Of a DNA stretch of 64,000 nt, positions 17,156-25,991 are shown piece after piece; positions within the stretch are counted from its first letter, which is position 1, and each line of letters opens with the position of its first letter. The position numbers and the translations under genes were made by a program. This stretch comes from Deltaproteobacteria bacterium (GTDB lineage: Bacteria; Desulfobacterota; Syntrophorhabdia; Syntrophorhabdales; Syntrophorhabdaceae). Where the stretch lies: the NCBI GenBank assembly GCA_022711595.1, contig JAKLET010000012.1, positions 1 through 64,000 on the forward strand, in the 5' to 3' direction. The notes beneath the pieces were generated by a model. The model was not told the origin of the DNA, searched no databases, and was given only the letters and a program-made list of their open reading frames with translations.

Positions 17156-17968
17156 ATGGGAACAGAAAAAGAATTTCCATTGAAAGGCTACTCGCTTCCA
17201 ATGAGCCCGCAGGGTAAGTCGGCAGTGATCGATCCGCCGCCGTGGCATTACGGGGGAGATGTGCTTCACCTCACCTTCAGGGCCGACGAAAAGAAGATGC
17301 GCGGACTTATACCGCCGCCGCTCGAGGCCGGGCCGAACCCGGGGGAAGGCGTTGTGTGGTTCACCGAATGGGTCTCGGCGAGCGAAGATCGCCCTGACCT
17401 CAGTTTTGTCAATCCCGAACGCTCACAGTACAAGGAATGCATAGTCATGGTCAGCTGCCAGTTCCGCGGAGTGCCCGGCTACTATGTTCCGTACATATGG
17501 GTGGACAACGATTTTACCCTTGTCAGGGGGCTTTTCCAGGGGTTCCCGAAGAAGCTCGGCAATATCTATATGACCAGGCTTCACGATATGACCCCCAGGG
17601 TGGGAGGCAAAAAACCGGGCGCGAAGGTCAAAGGCATATGCGTGTCACACGCGGAGAGGATAGTGGAAGGATCGATGGTGTTCAAGAGGAAGGCGGAGCC
17701 TTCCGAGGCACCTCCCGTGAAATTCTATCTCAGACGCCATTTTCCCGGGATCGAGGATATCACCAGGCCCGACATACACGAGATCACCTCCAGTAAGGTC
17801 GTTGACCCGAAGGTCGCCGATGTTTGGGTCGGGGACGGGGACGTGAAGTTCTATGGGTCCGAGTTCGAGGAGGTTGCGGACCTGGGTCCCGTGGAGGTGA
17901 CGGGGGCCTTCTATTTCGGCCTTGGGATAACCATAATCGGCGGAGAGATACTTCATAGATATAAATGA
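17156..17968 (+). CDS. Acetoacetate decarboxylase family protein
   Basis: 270 residues. The family core is visible: YVPYIWVDNDFTLVRG followed by LFQGFPKKLGNI, where the second lysine of PKK is the Schiff-base lysine of acetoacetate decarboxylase. The C-terminal part ends in strand-rich GAFYFGLGITIIGG. Classical enzymes decarboxylate acetoacetate to acetone; relatives act on other keto or enol acids, so the substrate is open. GGGGAGG lies six bases before the ATG. It is divergent from the HxlR regulator. Confidence 0.85.
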   Translation: MGTEKEFPLKGYSLPMSPQGKSAVIDPPPWHYGGDVLHLTFRADEKKMRGLIPPPLEAGPNPGEGVVWFTEWVSASEDRPDLSFVNPERSQYKECIVMVSCQFRGVPGYYVPYIWVDNDFTLVRGLFQGFPKKLGNIYMTRLHDMTPRVGGKKPGAKVKGICVSHAERIVEGSMVFKRKAEPSEAPPVKFYLRRHFPGIEDITRPDIHEITSSKVVDPKVADVWVGDGDVKFYGSEFEEVADLGPVEVTGAFYFGLGITIIGGEILHRYK

Positions 17969-17979
17969 TGCAACATGCC

Positions 17980-18021
17980 AGAGGCAAACCCCGGGTATTG
18001 GAAGAGCAGGGGCTTGCCTCT
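17980..18021. terminator. Bidirectional hairpin between convergent genes
   Basis: AGAGGCAA (17980-17987) pairs with TTGCCTCT (18014-18021), with an inner CCCC/GGGG pair. It lies between convergent stops and probably terminates the decarboxylase-family transcript; no strong T-run is present. Confidence 0.55.
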
Positions 18022-18070
18022 CATGCAAGGTCTGAGAAAGAACCGTCCTCCCGTTCTTACCCGCATTTGC

Positions 18071-18535
18071 TTACGGCGGAGGTACCTTTATCGGTTTCAG
18101 GTTGGGCCTGGGTCTCACAACTTTGATCTTGCCGTTGCGGATGAGGTTCTGGACCGGGGGTGTCGACAGTTCGGAGTTGGTTATGCTCGCAGTCGCTCCG
18201 GGAGCCAGATCGAGCCTGTTGTTGCCCGGAAAGGGTATCAGGAGCCTCTGGCCCGATACGTTCTTGATCATGACCCTGTTGGAGGACTTGTCCTGGGGTG
18301 ATACGACCTTGATCTTGCCGTTGCGGATGAGGTTCTGGACCGGGGGTGTCGCAAGCTCGGCGTCTGTGATGTCCGCGGTCGCGCCGGGTACGAGGTCGAG
18401 CGTTTTGTTTCCCGGGAAAGGGATCAGGAGCCTCTGGTCCGACATGTTCTTGATCATGACCGCATCGGCAAAGGCCGAGAGCATAAACACGCCGACAAGG
18501 ACCATCGCAAAACAGAACAATGTTTTTCTGATCAT
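18071..18535 (-). CDS. Secreted protein with two tandem ~60-residue domains
   Basis: 154 residues: signal peptide (FCFAMVLVGVFMLSAFADA) then two near-identical domains, residues ~26-82 and ~88-140, each of the form VMIKN-S-QRLLIPFPGN...LDL-PGATA-IT...TPPVQNLIRNGKIKVV. The C-terminus is basic and proline-rich. I do not recognise a named family. An exact 43-base DNA repeat (18123-18165 = 18309-18351) shows that the duplication is recent or maintained by gene conversion. AGGAGGAA precedes the ATG. It is monocistronic. Confidence 0.65.
   Translation of the reverse strand: MIRKTLFCFAMVLVGVFMLSAFADAVMIKNMSDQRLLIPFPGNKTLDLVPGATADITDAELATPPVQNLIRNGKIKVVSPQDKSSNRVMIKNVSGQRLLIPFPGNNRLDLAPGATASITNSELSTPPVQNLIRNGKIKVVRPRPNLKPIKVPPP
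18123..18351. repeat. 43-bp exact direct repeat within the two-domain secreted protein gene
   Basis: The 43 bases at 18123-18165 are identical to those at 18309-18351, 186 bases (62 codons) apart. Recombination between them would delete or add exactly one protein domain in frame. Confidence 0.9.
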
Positions 18536-18881
18536 ATGTTCCTCCTTCTGTGTTATGCAGGGCGGGGCCGTTAAGTTAAAAGCGCCCCTATCCCTTATAT
18601 TCCAATTTTATCCGCGATTTCTAAATATTCAACTTTATTTATTGAATATGCGATCGTGACCGATGGACATTGCGGCGGCTGTGCGGTCTCACCCGGCTCC
18701 ACCCGGGCGCATCCCGTGGCCGGTCTGTCTTCGCTTCAGGCGGCCGCGCGGCCCAACGACAGTCTTGAACGCCGGAACTGATGGAAGTTAATAAACAATC
18801 AACAGCATTGTGCTTTCATTGACAGCGCGTATGGTGTATAAAAAGGAGACCAGCATACTGACAGAATAAGGCGTAAAGTGC
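18536..18881. other. Intergenic region with an inverted repeat
   Basis: No gene is convincing in these 346 bases. ATATTCAA (18625-18632) and TTGAATAT (18642-18649) form a perfect 8-bp dyad with a 9-base AT-rich spacer, a possible operator. The stretch 18660-18780 is markedly GC-rich and contains CACCCGG twice. AAAAGGAG at 18841 is too far from the next start codon to serve it. Confidence 0.4.
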
Positions 18882-19733
18882 GTGAATACATACCTTGACA
18901 TAAGAACGCTTGTTTTCATTTCCGGCGTGTTGAGCCTCGTTCTCTGGTTTGCCATGTTCTATATCTATCTGGCACGCAAGACATATCCCGGCTTCGGGCA
19001 ATGGCTCTACGGTACGTTGTTCAACGCCGCGGGCATGCTGCTCATATGCCTGAGGGACTTTGTCCCCGACTTCTTTTCCATCGTGGGCGCCAATATATTC
19101 ATTATTCTTTATCTCGTGTTCCTGACAAGCGGCATCAATGCCTTCCTTGGCGGCAGGCAAAGGATATGGCCGCATGTCTTGCCGGTGGTTTTCCTGACCA
19201 TCACAGCGATCTATTTCACTTACGTTGCACCAAGTCTGAGTGCCCGTATCATCATCATCTCAAGTCTGCTGATCTTATACGGTGTTTATTTCGGTGTGCT
19301 GGTCGAGCGGAAGGTCCCATTGCTGCTTGGCGGAAGGAACTGGTTTTTGACCACAACCATTTATGCCTTCGTGTGCTGGCTGATCGTGCGTATTATTTTG
19401 ACAATTATCCTGGAAAGACACTCTGCAGGTTTCATGTCCGCCTCGGCAATCCAGGGAGCGAGCTTTGTTATTTTCGCAGTGCTGAATGTGGCAGTCACCA
19501 TAGGCTTGATCACACTCAATTTCCAGAGGGTTGAACTTGACCTGCGGAAGTCTGCGGAAGAGATCAGCACGTTGAAGGGTATTATCCCCATATGCGCTAA
19601 CTGCAAAAAGATCAGGGATGACCAGGGTTATTGGAACCACCTCGAAAAATATATCAGGGAACACGCGGACGTTGAATTCAGCCATGGCATTTGTCCGGAG
19701 TGCAGGGAAAAGCTTTACCCCGGGTTTAAATAG
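18882..19733 (+). CDS. Seven-helix membrane protein with C-terminal zinc-finger-like tail
   Basis: 283 residues. Residues 8-220 contain seven hydrophobic helices without recognised motifs. Residues ~233-283 carry a tail with CANCKKIRDDQGYWNHLEKYI and a second pair in HGICPECREKLYP. This cysteine module (CxxCKKIRD, then HGICPxC) is common at the C-terminus of PAS-domain sensor proteins in deltaproteobacteria, where no catalytic domain follows. The protein is therefore probably a membrane sensor with a redox- or metal-responsive output. It begins with GTG; no better start is present. Confidence 0.65.
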   Translation: MNTYLDIRTLVFISGVLSLVLWFAMFYIYLARKTYPGFGQWLYGTLFNAAGMLLICLRDFVPDFFSIVGANIFIILYLVFLTSGINAFLGGRQRIWPHVLPVVFLTITAIYFTYVAPSLSARIIIISSLLILYGVYFGVLVERKVPLLLGGRNWFLTTTIYAFVCWLIVRIILTIILERHSAGFMSASAIQGASFVIFAVLNVAVTIGLITLNFQRVELDLRKSAEEISTLKGIIPICANCKKIRDDQGYWNHLEKYIREHADVEFSHGICPECREKLYPGFK

Positions 19734-19784
19734 CGCGATGCGGATATGCTGAATTTACCAGGATCCTGCCAACACGCCCGGTGT

Positions 19785-19818
19785 ATGCCTGCGGTGCATG
19801 CAAGGTAAACGCAGGCAT
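19785..19818. terminator. Hairpin between convergent genes
   Basis: ATGCCTGCG (19785-19793) and CGCAGGCAT (19810-19818) pair perfectly across a 16-base loop. It lies between the stops of the seven-helix protein and the AcfC-like protein; it lacks a long T-run. Confidence 0.5.
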
Positions 19819-19836
19819 TGCGGGATAGGCCCGGTT

Positions 19837-20493
19837 CTATTCCCATCCCCATTTTTGAAAGATCCCGCGGGCCCTGTCGGACTTGAGGAAACCGATGAAG
19901 GCCTCCGCCCCGCCCCGGCTCTTAGACGAGACGGTGATCGCGACGGGTGTTGCCCGGAATAGCCTGTCATCCTGCGGAAACCGGACGAAATCGGAAGAAT
20001 CCTTTAATTTGACATGCCAGGACCTGTAAGTGATCCAGGCGTCTATCTGCGTCTCCAGCGGCCACGCTTCGAATGCCTCCTTGCCGGTCAGGACCGAAAG
20101 GGATATGTTCTCCCTGATGCCAGCCGCCTTGTCTTGAAGCGCTTCCATTTTTTCGAGCTCAACGTTGAGAACACGGATGCCCTTTCGTCCGAGGTCGGTG
20201 AGCGCACTGATGCCGGCCGGATTTCCCTTCCTCACTATGATGCCCACCTCCCTCGTATAGAGGTTTGTCACCGTGGTTTCATCCACGATGCCGGGATAGG
20301 CGGCGACGAAGTCGCTCATCATGTACTCGGCGCCGCCGTAAATAAGATCGCCGCTTTCCCGTGCCCGGTCTATCCATTGGCCGGGAGTTCCCATGGTGAC
20401 AACGGCCTCGATGCCGACTGTCTCCTGGAAGGCGTGCGCGCATTCCATCATTGGCGTGTAAGGGCCTCCAGGCCCGAAGATATGAAGCGGCAT
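19837..20493 (-). CDS. AcfC-like substrate-binding-domain protein, no signal peptide
   Basis: 218 residues of periplasmic-binding-protein fold resembling AcfC/ModA types: LHIFGPGGPYTPMMECAHAF at the start, then YGGAEYMMSDFVAA, and GIIVRKGNPAG. Homologues are normally secreted, but here the ATG lies directly before the first beta strand and is preceded by GGAGAC, so no export signal exists in this frame; an in-frame TGA lies two codons upstream. The protein may act in the cytoplasm as a ligand sensor, or the true start may lie in another frame after an error. Ligand unknown, perhaps an oxyanion. No transporter genes adjoin. Confidence 0.72.
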   Translation of the reverse strand: MPLHIFGPGGPYTPMMECAHAFQETVGIEAVVTMGTPGQWIDRARESGDLIYGGAEYMMSDFVAAYPGIVDETTVTNLYTREVGIIVRKGNPAGISALTDLGRKGIRVLNVELEKMEALQDKAAGIRENISLSVLTGKEAFEAWPLETQIDAWITYRSWHVKLKDSSDFVRFPQDDRLFRATPVAITVSSKSRGGAEAFIGFLKSDRARGIFQKWGWE

Positions 20494-20646
20494 TTTTCAG
20501 GTCTCCTTCCGTGATCGATCTGTCTGTCATATCATAACAACAAGATAATTTACAAGGATGATCAAGCCTTATCTTGACTTGGGCTGATGATGGCAGGTAT
20601 ATTTGGCCGTACTATTTAATCATCCCGTTTTTTTTGGAGGTTTACT

Positions 20647-21312
20647 TTGAGTGACTTCGATCAGGAACGTAAGAATGAAATTCTGGACGAGATTATCATG
20701 TCCCGCCGGACGGTGCGAAATTTTGCACCCGATGCGCCGGCACGGGAACTTGTCCTGCAGGTCATTCAGGCCGGTCTTTACGCGCCGTACGCAAGGGCAG
20801 CGGTGGAGAGCTTTGAGGATGGATATTTTCGCCGCTTCTTTATCGTGTGCAATGGCACCGGGAATATGTCGGCGATATCATCGATGATGAACAGAATGGC
20901 CTGCGAGAAATATGCGCAGCTTGAAAGGCAAAGAAGCGGCGACCCGTCATTTAAAGAGCGCAGTCGATCATGGGCCCAGCGGCTCAAGTGGTTTAAGGAC
21001 CTGGGCCATGTCCCGGGAGTGACGACGTCGCCGTACTATATCCTCATCGCCGAACACAGGGGCATACCCGACCTGGGGCAGCGCTCCCTTGCCCATTGCC
21101 TTGAAAATATGTGGTTGAAGGCTACGGCTCTCGGCCTTGCCTTTCAGATCACAACAATGGCCTCGGATATGGGAGATGACGAAGAATTCTGCGGTCTGCT
21201 CAAACTTGAACCGGGCGAATGGGACCTCATGGGCTGTGCGCTGGGTTACGCCAGGAAAACACCCGGCCCGTCAAAGCGTCCGCCCGTGGATGAAGTGACC
21301 ACGTGGCTATAA
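20647..21312 (+). CDS. Nitroreductase family flavoprotein
   Basis: 221 residues. The nitroreductase FMN-binding motif IIMSRRTVRNFAPD is near residues 16-29, a dimer-interface helix follows, and LENMWLKATALGLAFQI is the conserved core helix before the C-terminal strand. Members reduce nitro, quinone or enone groups, or act in dehalogenation and flavin chemistry; the substrate here is unknown. The start is TTG, supported by a strong GGAGG seven bases upstream. It is monocistronic. Confidence 0.85.
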   Translation: MSDFDQERKNEILDEIIMSRRTVRNFAPDAPARELVLQVIQAGLYAPYARAAVESFEDGYFRRFFIVCNGTGNMSAISSMMNRMACEKYAQLERQRSGDPSFKERSRSWAQRLKWFKDLGHVPGVTTSPYYILIAEHRGIPDLGQRSLAHCLENMWLKATALGLAFQITTMASDMGDDEEFCGLLKLEPGEWDLMGCALGYARKTPGPSKRPPVDEVTTWL

Positions 21313-21383
21313 CGGTGAAAATAGTCAATAGTTGATTAAAATTTCTTTGTTTTCCACTGAGGAACCGAAACTCCTTGACTATC

Positions 21384-21500
21384 TTAATCCGTGACGATGT
21401 TTTTCAGCCTTTCCATGTCGAAGACCTCTATCATGTGCCGCTTTTTCCTATCGGTGAGATCGATCTCAATCCGGTCAAGGGCTGCGAAGAGCGCCTGCAT
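21384..21500 (-). CDS. Possible 38-residue protein or gene remnant downstream of glnA
   Basis: Downstream of the glutamine synthetase terminator a minus-strand frame encodes MQALFAALDRIEIDL then DRKKRHMIEVFDMERLKNIV. It reads like real protein (amphipathic, charged helices) and the frame stays open a further dozen codons upstream to a TGA. It may be the tail of a decayed gene or a short protein. I cannot assign it. Confidence 0.25.
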   Translation of the reverse strand: MQALFAALDRIEIDLTDRKKRHMIEVFDMERLKNIVTD

Positions 21501-21546
21501 GCTGTGGATGCAAGGATCATCATGGATGTGTCAGTCCCCTGACCGT

Positions 21547-21594
21547 TTTAAAAAAAGAAGGACCAGCCCCGAGCAAACGGGATTGGCCCTTCTT
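21547..21594 (-). terminator. Rho-independent terminator of glutamine synthetase
   Basis: Read on the minus strand, AAGAAGGGCCAATCCC pairs with GGGGCTGGTCCTTCTT across a short loop, followed by a T-rich run (TTTTTT). It begins 19 bases after the stop codon of the glutamine synthetase gene. Confidence 0.85.
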
Positions 21595-21612
21595 CGAAGC
21601 TCATTATCACTT

Positions 21613-23709
21613 CTACAGCTTGAAGAGAAGGTCTGAGTAGGTCGGGACAGGCCACATGTCCCTGGGGATCATCATCTCCAGGCTGTCGACATCGGCGCGA
21701 AGCGCCTGCATGACCGTAAAGACGTTGTCGCGGTAACTCTCGGCCTTCTTGACCGTGTCATCGATCTGTTGCGCCTTTTTCACCGCCGTTTCGAGCTTTG
21801 CGAGGTTCTTGTATGCGGATGTAAGGGCCGCGCTCAGTTTTTTGAGCATGTCTCTGGGGGCGGCGGCCGGGACCTCGACGGACTCGAGGTCGTCGATGGA
21901 ATCGGCAAGGAAGGTGGCATATTCCAGGACGGAAGGCAGGAACTGTTTCCTGGTCATGTCAATGGCCACAAGGGCCTCGATGTTGATCTGCTTTGCGTAA
22001 TGCTCTACGTAGATATCGAAGCGGGAATGGAGCTCTTTACGGGAAAGGACATCATATTTTTCAAAGAGCTTATAAGCCTTTTCGGTGGTGAATGCCTTCA
22101 GTGCATCAACGGTGTTTCCCACGTTGGGGAGCCCTCTTTTATCAGCTTCCTTTACCCACTCGTCGGAATAGTTGTTCCCATTGAAGATCACCCGGTGATG
22201 TTTCTTGTAGGTGTCCTTGATGATCGCGGCAGCTTCAGCGTTCTTGTCTTTTGCTTTCTCAAGGCGGGCGGCAATCGCCTCAAGCGCCTCCGCGGCGATG
22301 GTGTTGAGGGTGACATTTGATCCAGCTATCGATTGCGCCGATCCGACCATCCTGAACTCGAATTTGTTGCCGGTGAAGGCGAATGGAGATGTCCTGTTGC
22401 GGTCAGTGTTGTCCCTTGGGATGATGGGAAGCGTATCAACACCCACGCTGACGAACTGTTCGTCCTTGGAGGAGATCTTTTCGCCTTTCGAGATCTTCTC
22501 GAGTATTTCCGTCAGTTCTTCACCCATAAAAATTGAAATGATGGCCGGGGGTGCTTCGTTGGCACCCAGGCGATGATCATTGCCTGCTGTAGCACAGGTG
22601 GCCCTGAGGATATCGGCATGGGTGTCGACGGCCTTGATCATCGCGCTCAGGAACAAGAGGAACTGAACGTTTTCACTGGGTGTGCTTCCCGGTTCCAGCA
22701 GATTTGCGCCGTCATTTGTGGAAAGGGACCAGTTGTTGTGCTTTCCGGACCCGTTGATGCCGGCGTAGGGCTTTTCGTGAAGCAGGCATACAAGGTCGTT
22801 GCGGAAGGCAACCTTCTGCATGGTCTCCATGACGAGCTGATTATGGTCCGTGGCGATGTTCGTGGTATCAAATATAGGTGCCATCTCATATTGCGCCGGT
22901 GCGACCTCGTTATGTTTCGTCTTTGACGTGATGCCCATCTTCCAGAGTTCGATATCAAGGTCGTGCATGTAGTCGGAGACCCGGTCCTTGATGGCGCCGA
23001 AATATTGATCCTCAAGCTCCTGGCCTTTGGGCGCAGGCGCCCCGAATATGGTCCGGCCGGCCAGCAGCAGGTCGAGGCGCTCCATGTAGAATTTCTTGTC
23101 AACCAGGAAATACTCCTGTTCGGGGCCGACAGTGGCTGTGACCTGCGTAGAGGTTGTGTTGCCGAGCGCCTTTAAGACGCGAAGCGCCTGTTTGCTCAAG
23201 GCCTTCATGGACCGCAGCAAAGGTGTTTTTTTGTCGAGGGCCTCGCCACGGTAGGAGTAAAATGCCGTGGGGATCGTGAGTGTCACGTTGCCGCTTTCGT
23301 CCTCCTTCAGGAAGGCGGGTGATGTACAATCCCAGGCCGTGTAGCCGCGCGCCTCGAAGGTTACCCTCAGGCCGCCGCTCGGAAAGGACGACGCGTCCGG
23401 TTCGCCCTGGACCAGCTGTTTGCCGGAAAACTCCATGATTATAGAGCCGTCGGGGGCGGGCGAGATGAATGAATCGTGTTTTTCTGCCGTAATGCCGGTT
23501 AGCGGTTGGAACCAGTGGGTGTAATGGGTCGCGCCTTTTTCAATGGCCCAGTCCTTCATGGCGTTTGCCACCACGTCAGCAACGTCGGGGCGAAGAGGGG
23601 TACCCTGCTCGATCGTTTTCTTCAGGGCCTTGTATACCTCCTTCGGCAAACGTTGTTTCATGACCTTATCGTTAAAGACATTAGAACCAAATATTTCTGT
23701 TAATTCCAT
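21613..23709 (-). CDS. glnA: Glutamine synthetase type III
   Basis: 698 residues, the large size typical of GSIII rather than the ~450-residue GSI. The family's N-terminal extension leads into [29 protein letters not shown] provides metal-binding glutamates, [10 protein letters not shown] is the glutamate-binding loop, and [13 protein letters not shown] follows. It makes glutamine from glutamate, ammonium and ATP in the cytoplasm. The ATG at 23709 is set by AAGGAGGATATC upstream; the longer frame to 23769 is unlikely. It is monocistronic with its own terminator. GSIII is usual in Bacteroidetes, cyanobacteria and some deltaproteobacteria. Confidence 0.96.
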   Translation of the reverse strand: MELTEIFGSNVFNDKVMKQRLPKEVYKALKKTIEQGTPLRPDVADVVANAMKDWAIEKGATHYTHWFQPLTGITAEKHDSFISPAPDGSIIMEFSGKQLVQGEPDASSFPSGGLRVTFEARGYTAWDCTSPAFLKEDESGNVTLTIPTAFYSYRGEALDKKTPLLRSMKALSKQALRVLKALGNTTSTQVTATVGPEQEYFLVDKKFYMERLDLLLAGRTIFGAPAPKGQELEDQYFGAIKDRVSDYMHDLDIELWKMGITSKTKHNEVAPAQYEMAPIFDTTNIATDHNQLVMETMQKVAFRNDLVCLLHEKPYAGINGSGKHNNWSLSTNDGANLLEPGSTPSENVQFLLFLSAMIKAVDTHADILRATCATAGNDHRLGANEAPPAIISIFMGEELTEILEKISKGEKISSKDEQFVSVGVDTLPIIPRDNTDRNRTSPFAFTGNKFEFRMVGSAQSIAGSNVTLNTIAAEALEAIAARLEKAKDKNAEAAAIIKDTYKKHHRVIFNGNNYSDEWVKEADKRGLPNVGNTVDALKAFTTEKAYKLFEKYDVLSRKELHSRFDIYVEHYAKQINIEALVAIDMTRKQFLPSVLEYATFLADSIDDLESVEVPAAAPRDMLKKLSAALTSAYKNLAKLETAVKKAQQIDDTVKKAESYRDNVFTVMQALRADVDSLEMMIPRDMWPVPTYSDLLFKL

Positions 23710-23808
23710 GATATCCTCCTTATACAAGTTTCTAACCGGACAAAGCCGATGTATTATCACACCTTCCATCAGATCGGGAAAGGTTCATTCAGTCCAAAAC
23801 CCTGACGT

Positions 23809-24210
23809 TTAAGTGAACTTCTTTGTTCGGTAAGCTTGTAATTTCCTCGAGGCCGTTGAGGGGAGATACACATCAATGTGTATAACCATTATAATGTACT
23901 GCTGTCGGAGATACAAGTAAAATTTCAGAACCGTCGGTAACGGGCACGTTAAACGCGAAGCACCGCCGGTTACGGTCTTGTTTATTCTGTTCATGCCGGC
24001 CTTCTTTTCTTCCTTCAGCGCCGTTCCCAGCCTGTCGGCCTGAACCAGCCGGGTGTCAATGGTCAGGCGGCGAAGGGCGTCAACCTGCTGCGGGTCATGG
24101 GCAACGACATATTCAAATGTCTGCCTGTTCTGTGCCGTCGGGGCGTATCTGCCCGCCTTTTTCAGCATATCCTGCCCCGCATTATGAGCGTTTTGCACGG
24201 GATCTATCAA
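23809..24210 (-). CDS. Uncertain open frame between dehydrogenase and glutamine synthetase genes
   Basis: A 133-codon frame beginning at a TTG that overlaps the stop of the 2-hydroxyacid dehydrogenase gene. The first ~85 residues (e.g. FEYVVAHDPQQVDALRRL, DRLGTALKEEKKAGMNRI) look protein-like; the C-terminal part does not. It might be a short coupled gene or a remnant of one. No family recognised, no clear ribosome site. The rest of this 500-base gap shows no other feature. Confidence 0.3.
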   Translation of the reverse strand: MIDPVQNAHNAGQDMLKKAGRYAPTAQNRQTFEYVVAHDPQQVDALRRLTIDTRLVQADRLGTALKEEKKAGMNRINKTVTGGASRLTCPLPTVLKFYLYLRQQYIIMVIHIDVYLPSTASRKLQAYRTKKFT

Positions 24211-25295
24211 TAGTACGGAAGCTGTTCGTCAAAACGCTGTTTGCCGTTTCGGTACCATGCGGCGACGTGCTTGATGGCCTCGACGGCCTTCGTCCGTGCC
24301 GCGATATCCGAATTAAAGGCCTGATGGGGTTGGACATAGATGTTGGAAGAACGGTCGATGGAACGCTCGACCAGTGTTTTTGCCGCCAGCAGGTCCGATC
24401 CGGTTACGGGCTCACCGTTGAGGAGGCGCGCGAATTCCGATTCGCCGGTGAAAACGTCAAGGCCGATCCCGGTTATCTTTCCCGACCGGTATAGCTCAAG
24501 AAGGCCGGATTCCGGGGCGATCTCTCCCCGCGTCACGTTGATGAAGATGAGTTTTTTGGCCGCCTTTGACAGGTACTGCCTGGAAAAGTATCCGACGTTG
24601 TAGAACCTGCTCCGTTCGTTTTTTGTCAGGTTCATCGCGTTGACGATTATATCGCTTGAAACGATAGCATCCTGTTTCGAAACGAAACGCACCGATCCGC
24701 CGTAGATGCAGTCGAGTTCTTCCTGTCTGATATCCACACCCTGAACGGTGAGCCCGTTCGCCTCGGCAAGCTCATAGACCCTTTTGCCTATCTTGCCGAC
24801 ACCGAAGACGGTGAGAACCCTGCGGTCGTCGAGTTCCATGAAGGCCCTGGAATCCTTTCTTTCGAATGTCACAGTGTTGTTTGTGTAATGGTTGAGCTCG
24901 CCCGCCGCTGCGTAAAGGAACTTGATCGCCGTCTGAGCTACGGAGTTCACGCAGTACTCGCGCAGGGATGCGATGTTCGCCTTATCTGCAAGGTCTTCGA
25001 AATGGTCGTACCCGGCGCTTCTCGTTATAATACTTTTTTTACCCTTCGCAAGGTAACTGTCAGGAAGGATGGAATGTGTTTTTGTGGTTATGATCTCCGG
25101 CAGGACCTCTTCGGGATTGTCCCTCAAAAAGTCCTGCACGTTTTTCGGTGTGATAAGGCAGGTATGGTTTTCAGGGATATCCCCCGAGCGTTTTGCCTTT
25201 TCGATCTCTTCCTCGAGGTGCTTTGCCTCCGGGCCGAGGGCCTCAAAGTGTACGATGTCATACTGAACGGCGCTCTCTGACAGGGTTTTTTCCAT
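24207..25295 (-). CDS. D-isomer-specific 2-hydroxyacid dehydrogenase family protein
   Basis: 362 residues. The NAD-binding fold is shown by VLTVFGVGKIGKRVYEL with the acidic residue at GVDIRQ. The catalytic triad is intact: arginine in INVTRGEI, glutamate 29 residues later in DVFTGES, and histidine in YVQPHQAFNS, though the Glu-His stretch is about seven residues longer than in lactate dehydrogenase. It oxidises or reduces a 2-hydroxy/keto acid; which one is not clear. The N-terminal substrate domain is divergent (ITRSAGYDHFEDL). Monocistronic or coupled to the weak frame downstream. Confidence 0.85.
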   Translation of the reverse strand: MEKTLSESAVQYDIVHFEALGPEAKHLEEEIEKAKRSGDIPENHTCLITPKNVQDFLRDNPEEVLPEIITTKTHSILPDSYLAKGKKSIITRSAGYDHFEDLADKANIASLREYCVNSVAQTAIKFLYAAAGELNHYTNNTVTFERKDSRAFMELDDRRVLTVFGVGKIGKRVYELAEANGLTVQGVDIRQEELDCIYGGSVRFVSKQDAIVSSDIIVNAMNLTKNERSRFYNVGYFSRQYLSKAAKKLIFINVTRGEIAPESGLLELYRSGKITGIGLDVFTGESEFARLLNGEPVTGSDLLAAKTLVERSIDRSSNIYVQPHQAFNSDIAARTKAVEAIKHVAAWYRNGKQRFDEQLPYY

Positions 25296-25500
25296 ATCTT
25301 TCTCTATTTCTCCGATATTGTGTCGTATATTAACCGCACCGTTTTGGGTGCATCGGGTCAGCGATCATTTTTTTATTTATTTTCCCGCAATCCCTGCACC
25401 TTTTCAACTTAATTCTCTCCACGTGAGGTCGTTTTTTTTCTTTCTGTCAATTTGTTAATCCAGTATATTACTGACAGTTCACAATGACCGGAGAAAAAAA

Positions 25501-25827
25501 ATGAAGACCATCGCCCTTCTCACTGTTTCCAATGTTTTCATGACATTTGCCTGGTACGGGCACCTCAGGTTTAAAGATTCCTCCCTGTGGAAGGTGATCC
25601 TGGCAAGCTGGCTCATCGCCTTCGCAGAGTATTGTTTCCAGGTTCCGGCGAACCGGATAGGGCATTACCAGTACTCGGCGGCACAACTGAAGATCATCCA
25701 GGAGGTCATAACCCTTGTCATCTTCGCGGTCTTTTCCGTGCTGTACCTGAAGGAAGAGTTCAGGTGGAATTACCTCGTCTCTTTCCTGATGATGGCAGGA
25801 GCGGTTTTCTTCATGTTCAGGGAATAG
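25501..25827 (+). CDS. DMT-superfamily DUF486 membrane protein
   Basis: 108 residues with four membrane helices. The DUF486 signature is intact: SNVFMTFAWYGHLRF, AFAEYCFQVPANRIGH and KIIQEVITLVIFAVFSV. These small proteins resemble SMR/DMT transporters and may function as dimers, but the substrate is unknown. GGAG lies eight bases before the ATG. The 200-base upstream gap contains CTGTCA/TGACAG inverted words (25446-25475) that could be a regulatory dyad. Confidence 0.9.
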   Translation: MKTIALLTVSNVFMTFAWYGHLRFKDSSLWKVILASWLIAFAEYCFQVPANRIGHYQYSAAQLKIIQEVITLVIFAVFSVLYLKEEFRWNYLVSFLMMAGAVFFMFRE

Positions 25828-25950
25828 ACAAAGAAAACACAGGGTAGCAGCGAAGACCTGATTGCCGGAACATTAAAGGCAAAAACCAAAAACCCTTGCA
25901 GCACTCTTTCGCAGGGCTTCCCGGCGGTCCCGGAGCGGGACGATGGGAAC

Positions 25951-25990
25951 ATTTCAAGCAGCTGAAACGGTTCAAACAGTTCAAACCGTC
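25951..25990. repeat. 9-nt-periodic intergenic repeat between convergent genes
   Basis: GCTGAAACG, GTTCAAACA and GTTCAAACC run in 9-base phase directly before the stop of the minus-strand cache-domain gene. It belongs to the family found at 15186, 31501 and 59924. Confidence 0.65.
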
Positions 25991-25991
25991 T

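Noticed and set aside
20491-20500. In-frame TGA two codons before the AcfC-like start as a second selenocysteine site
   Set aside because: A strong ribosome site immediately precedes the ATG and there is no signal peptide or conserved sequence upstream of the TGA.
24207-25295. Loss of catalytic glutamate in the 2-hydroxyacid dehydrogenase
   Set aside because: At first sight the DVFE glutamate is threonine, but counting 29 residues from the catalytic arginine lands on the glutamate in DVFTGES, so the triad is intact.
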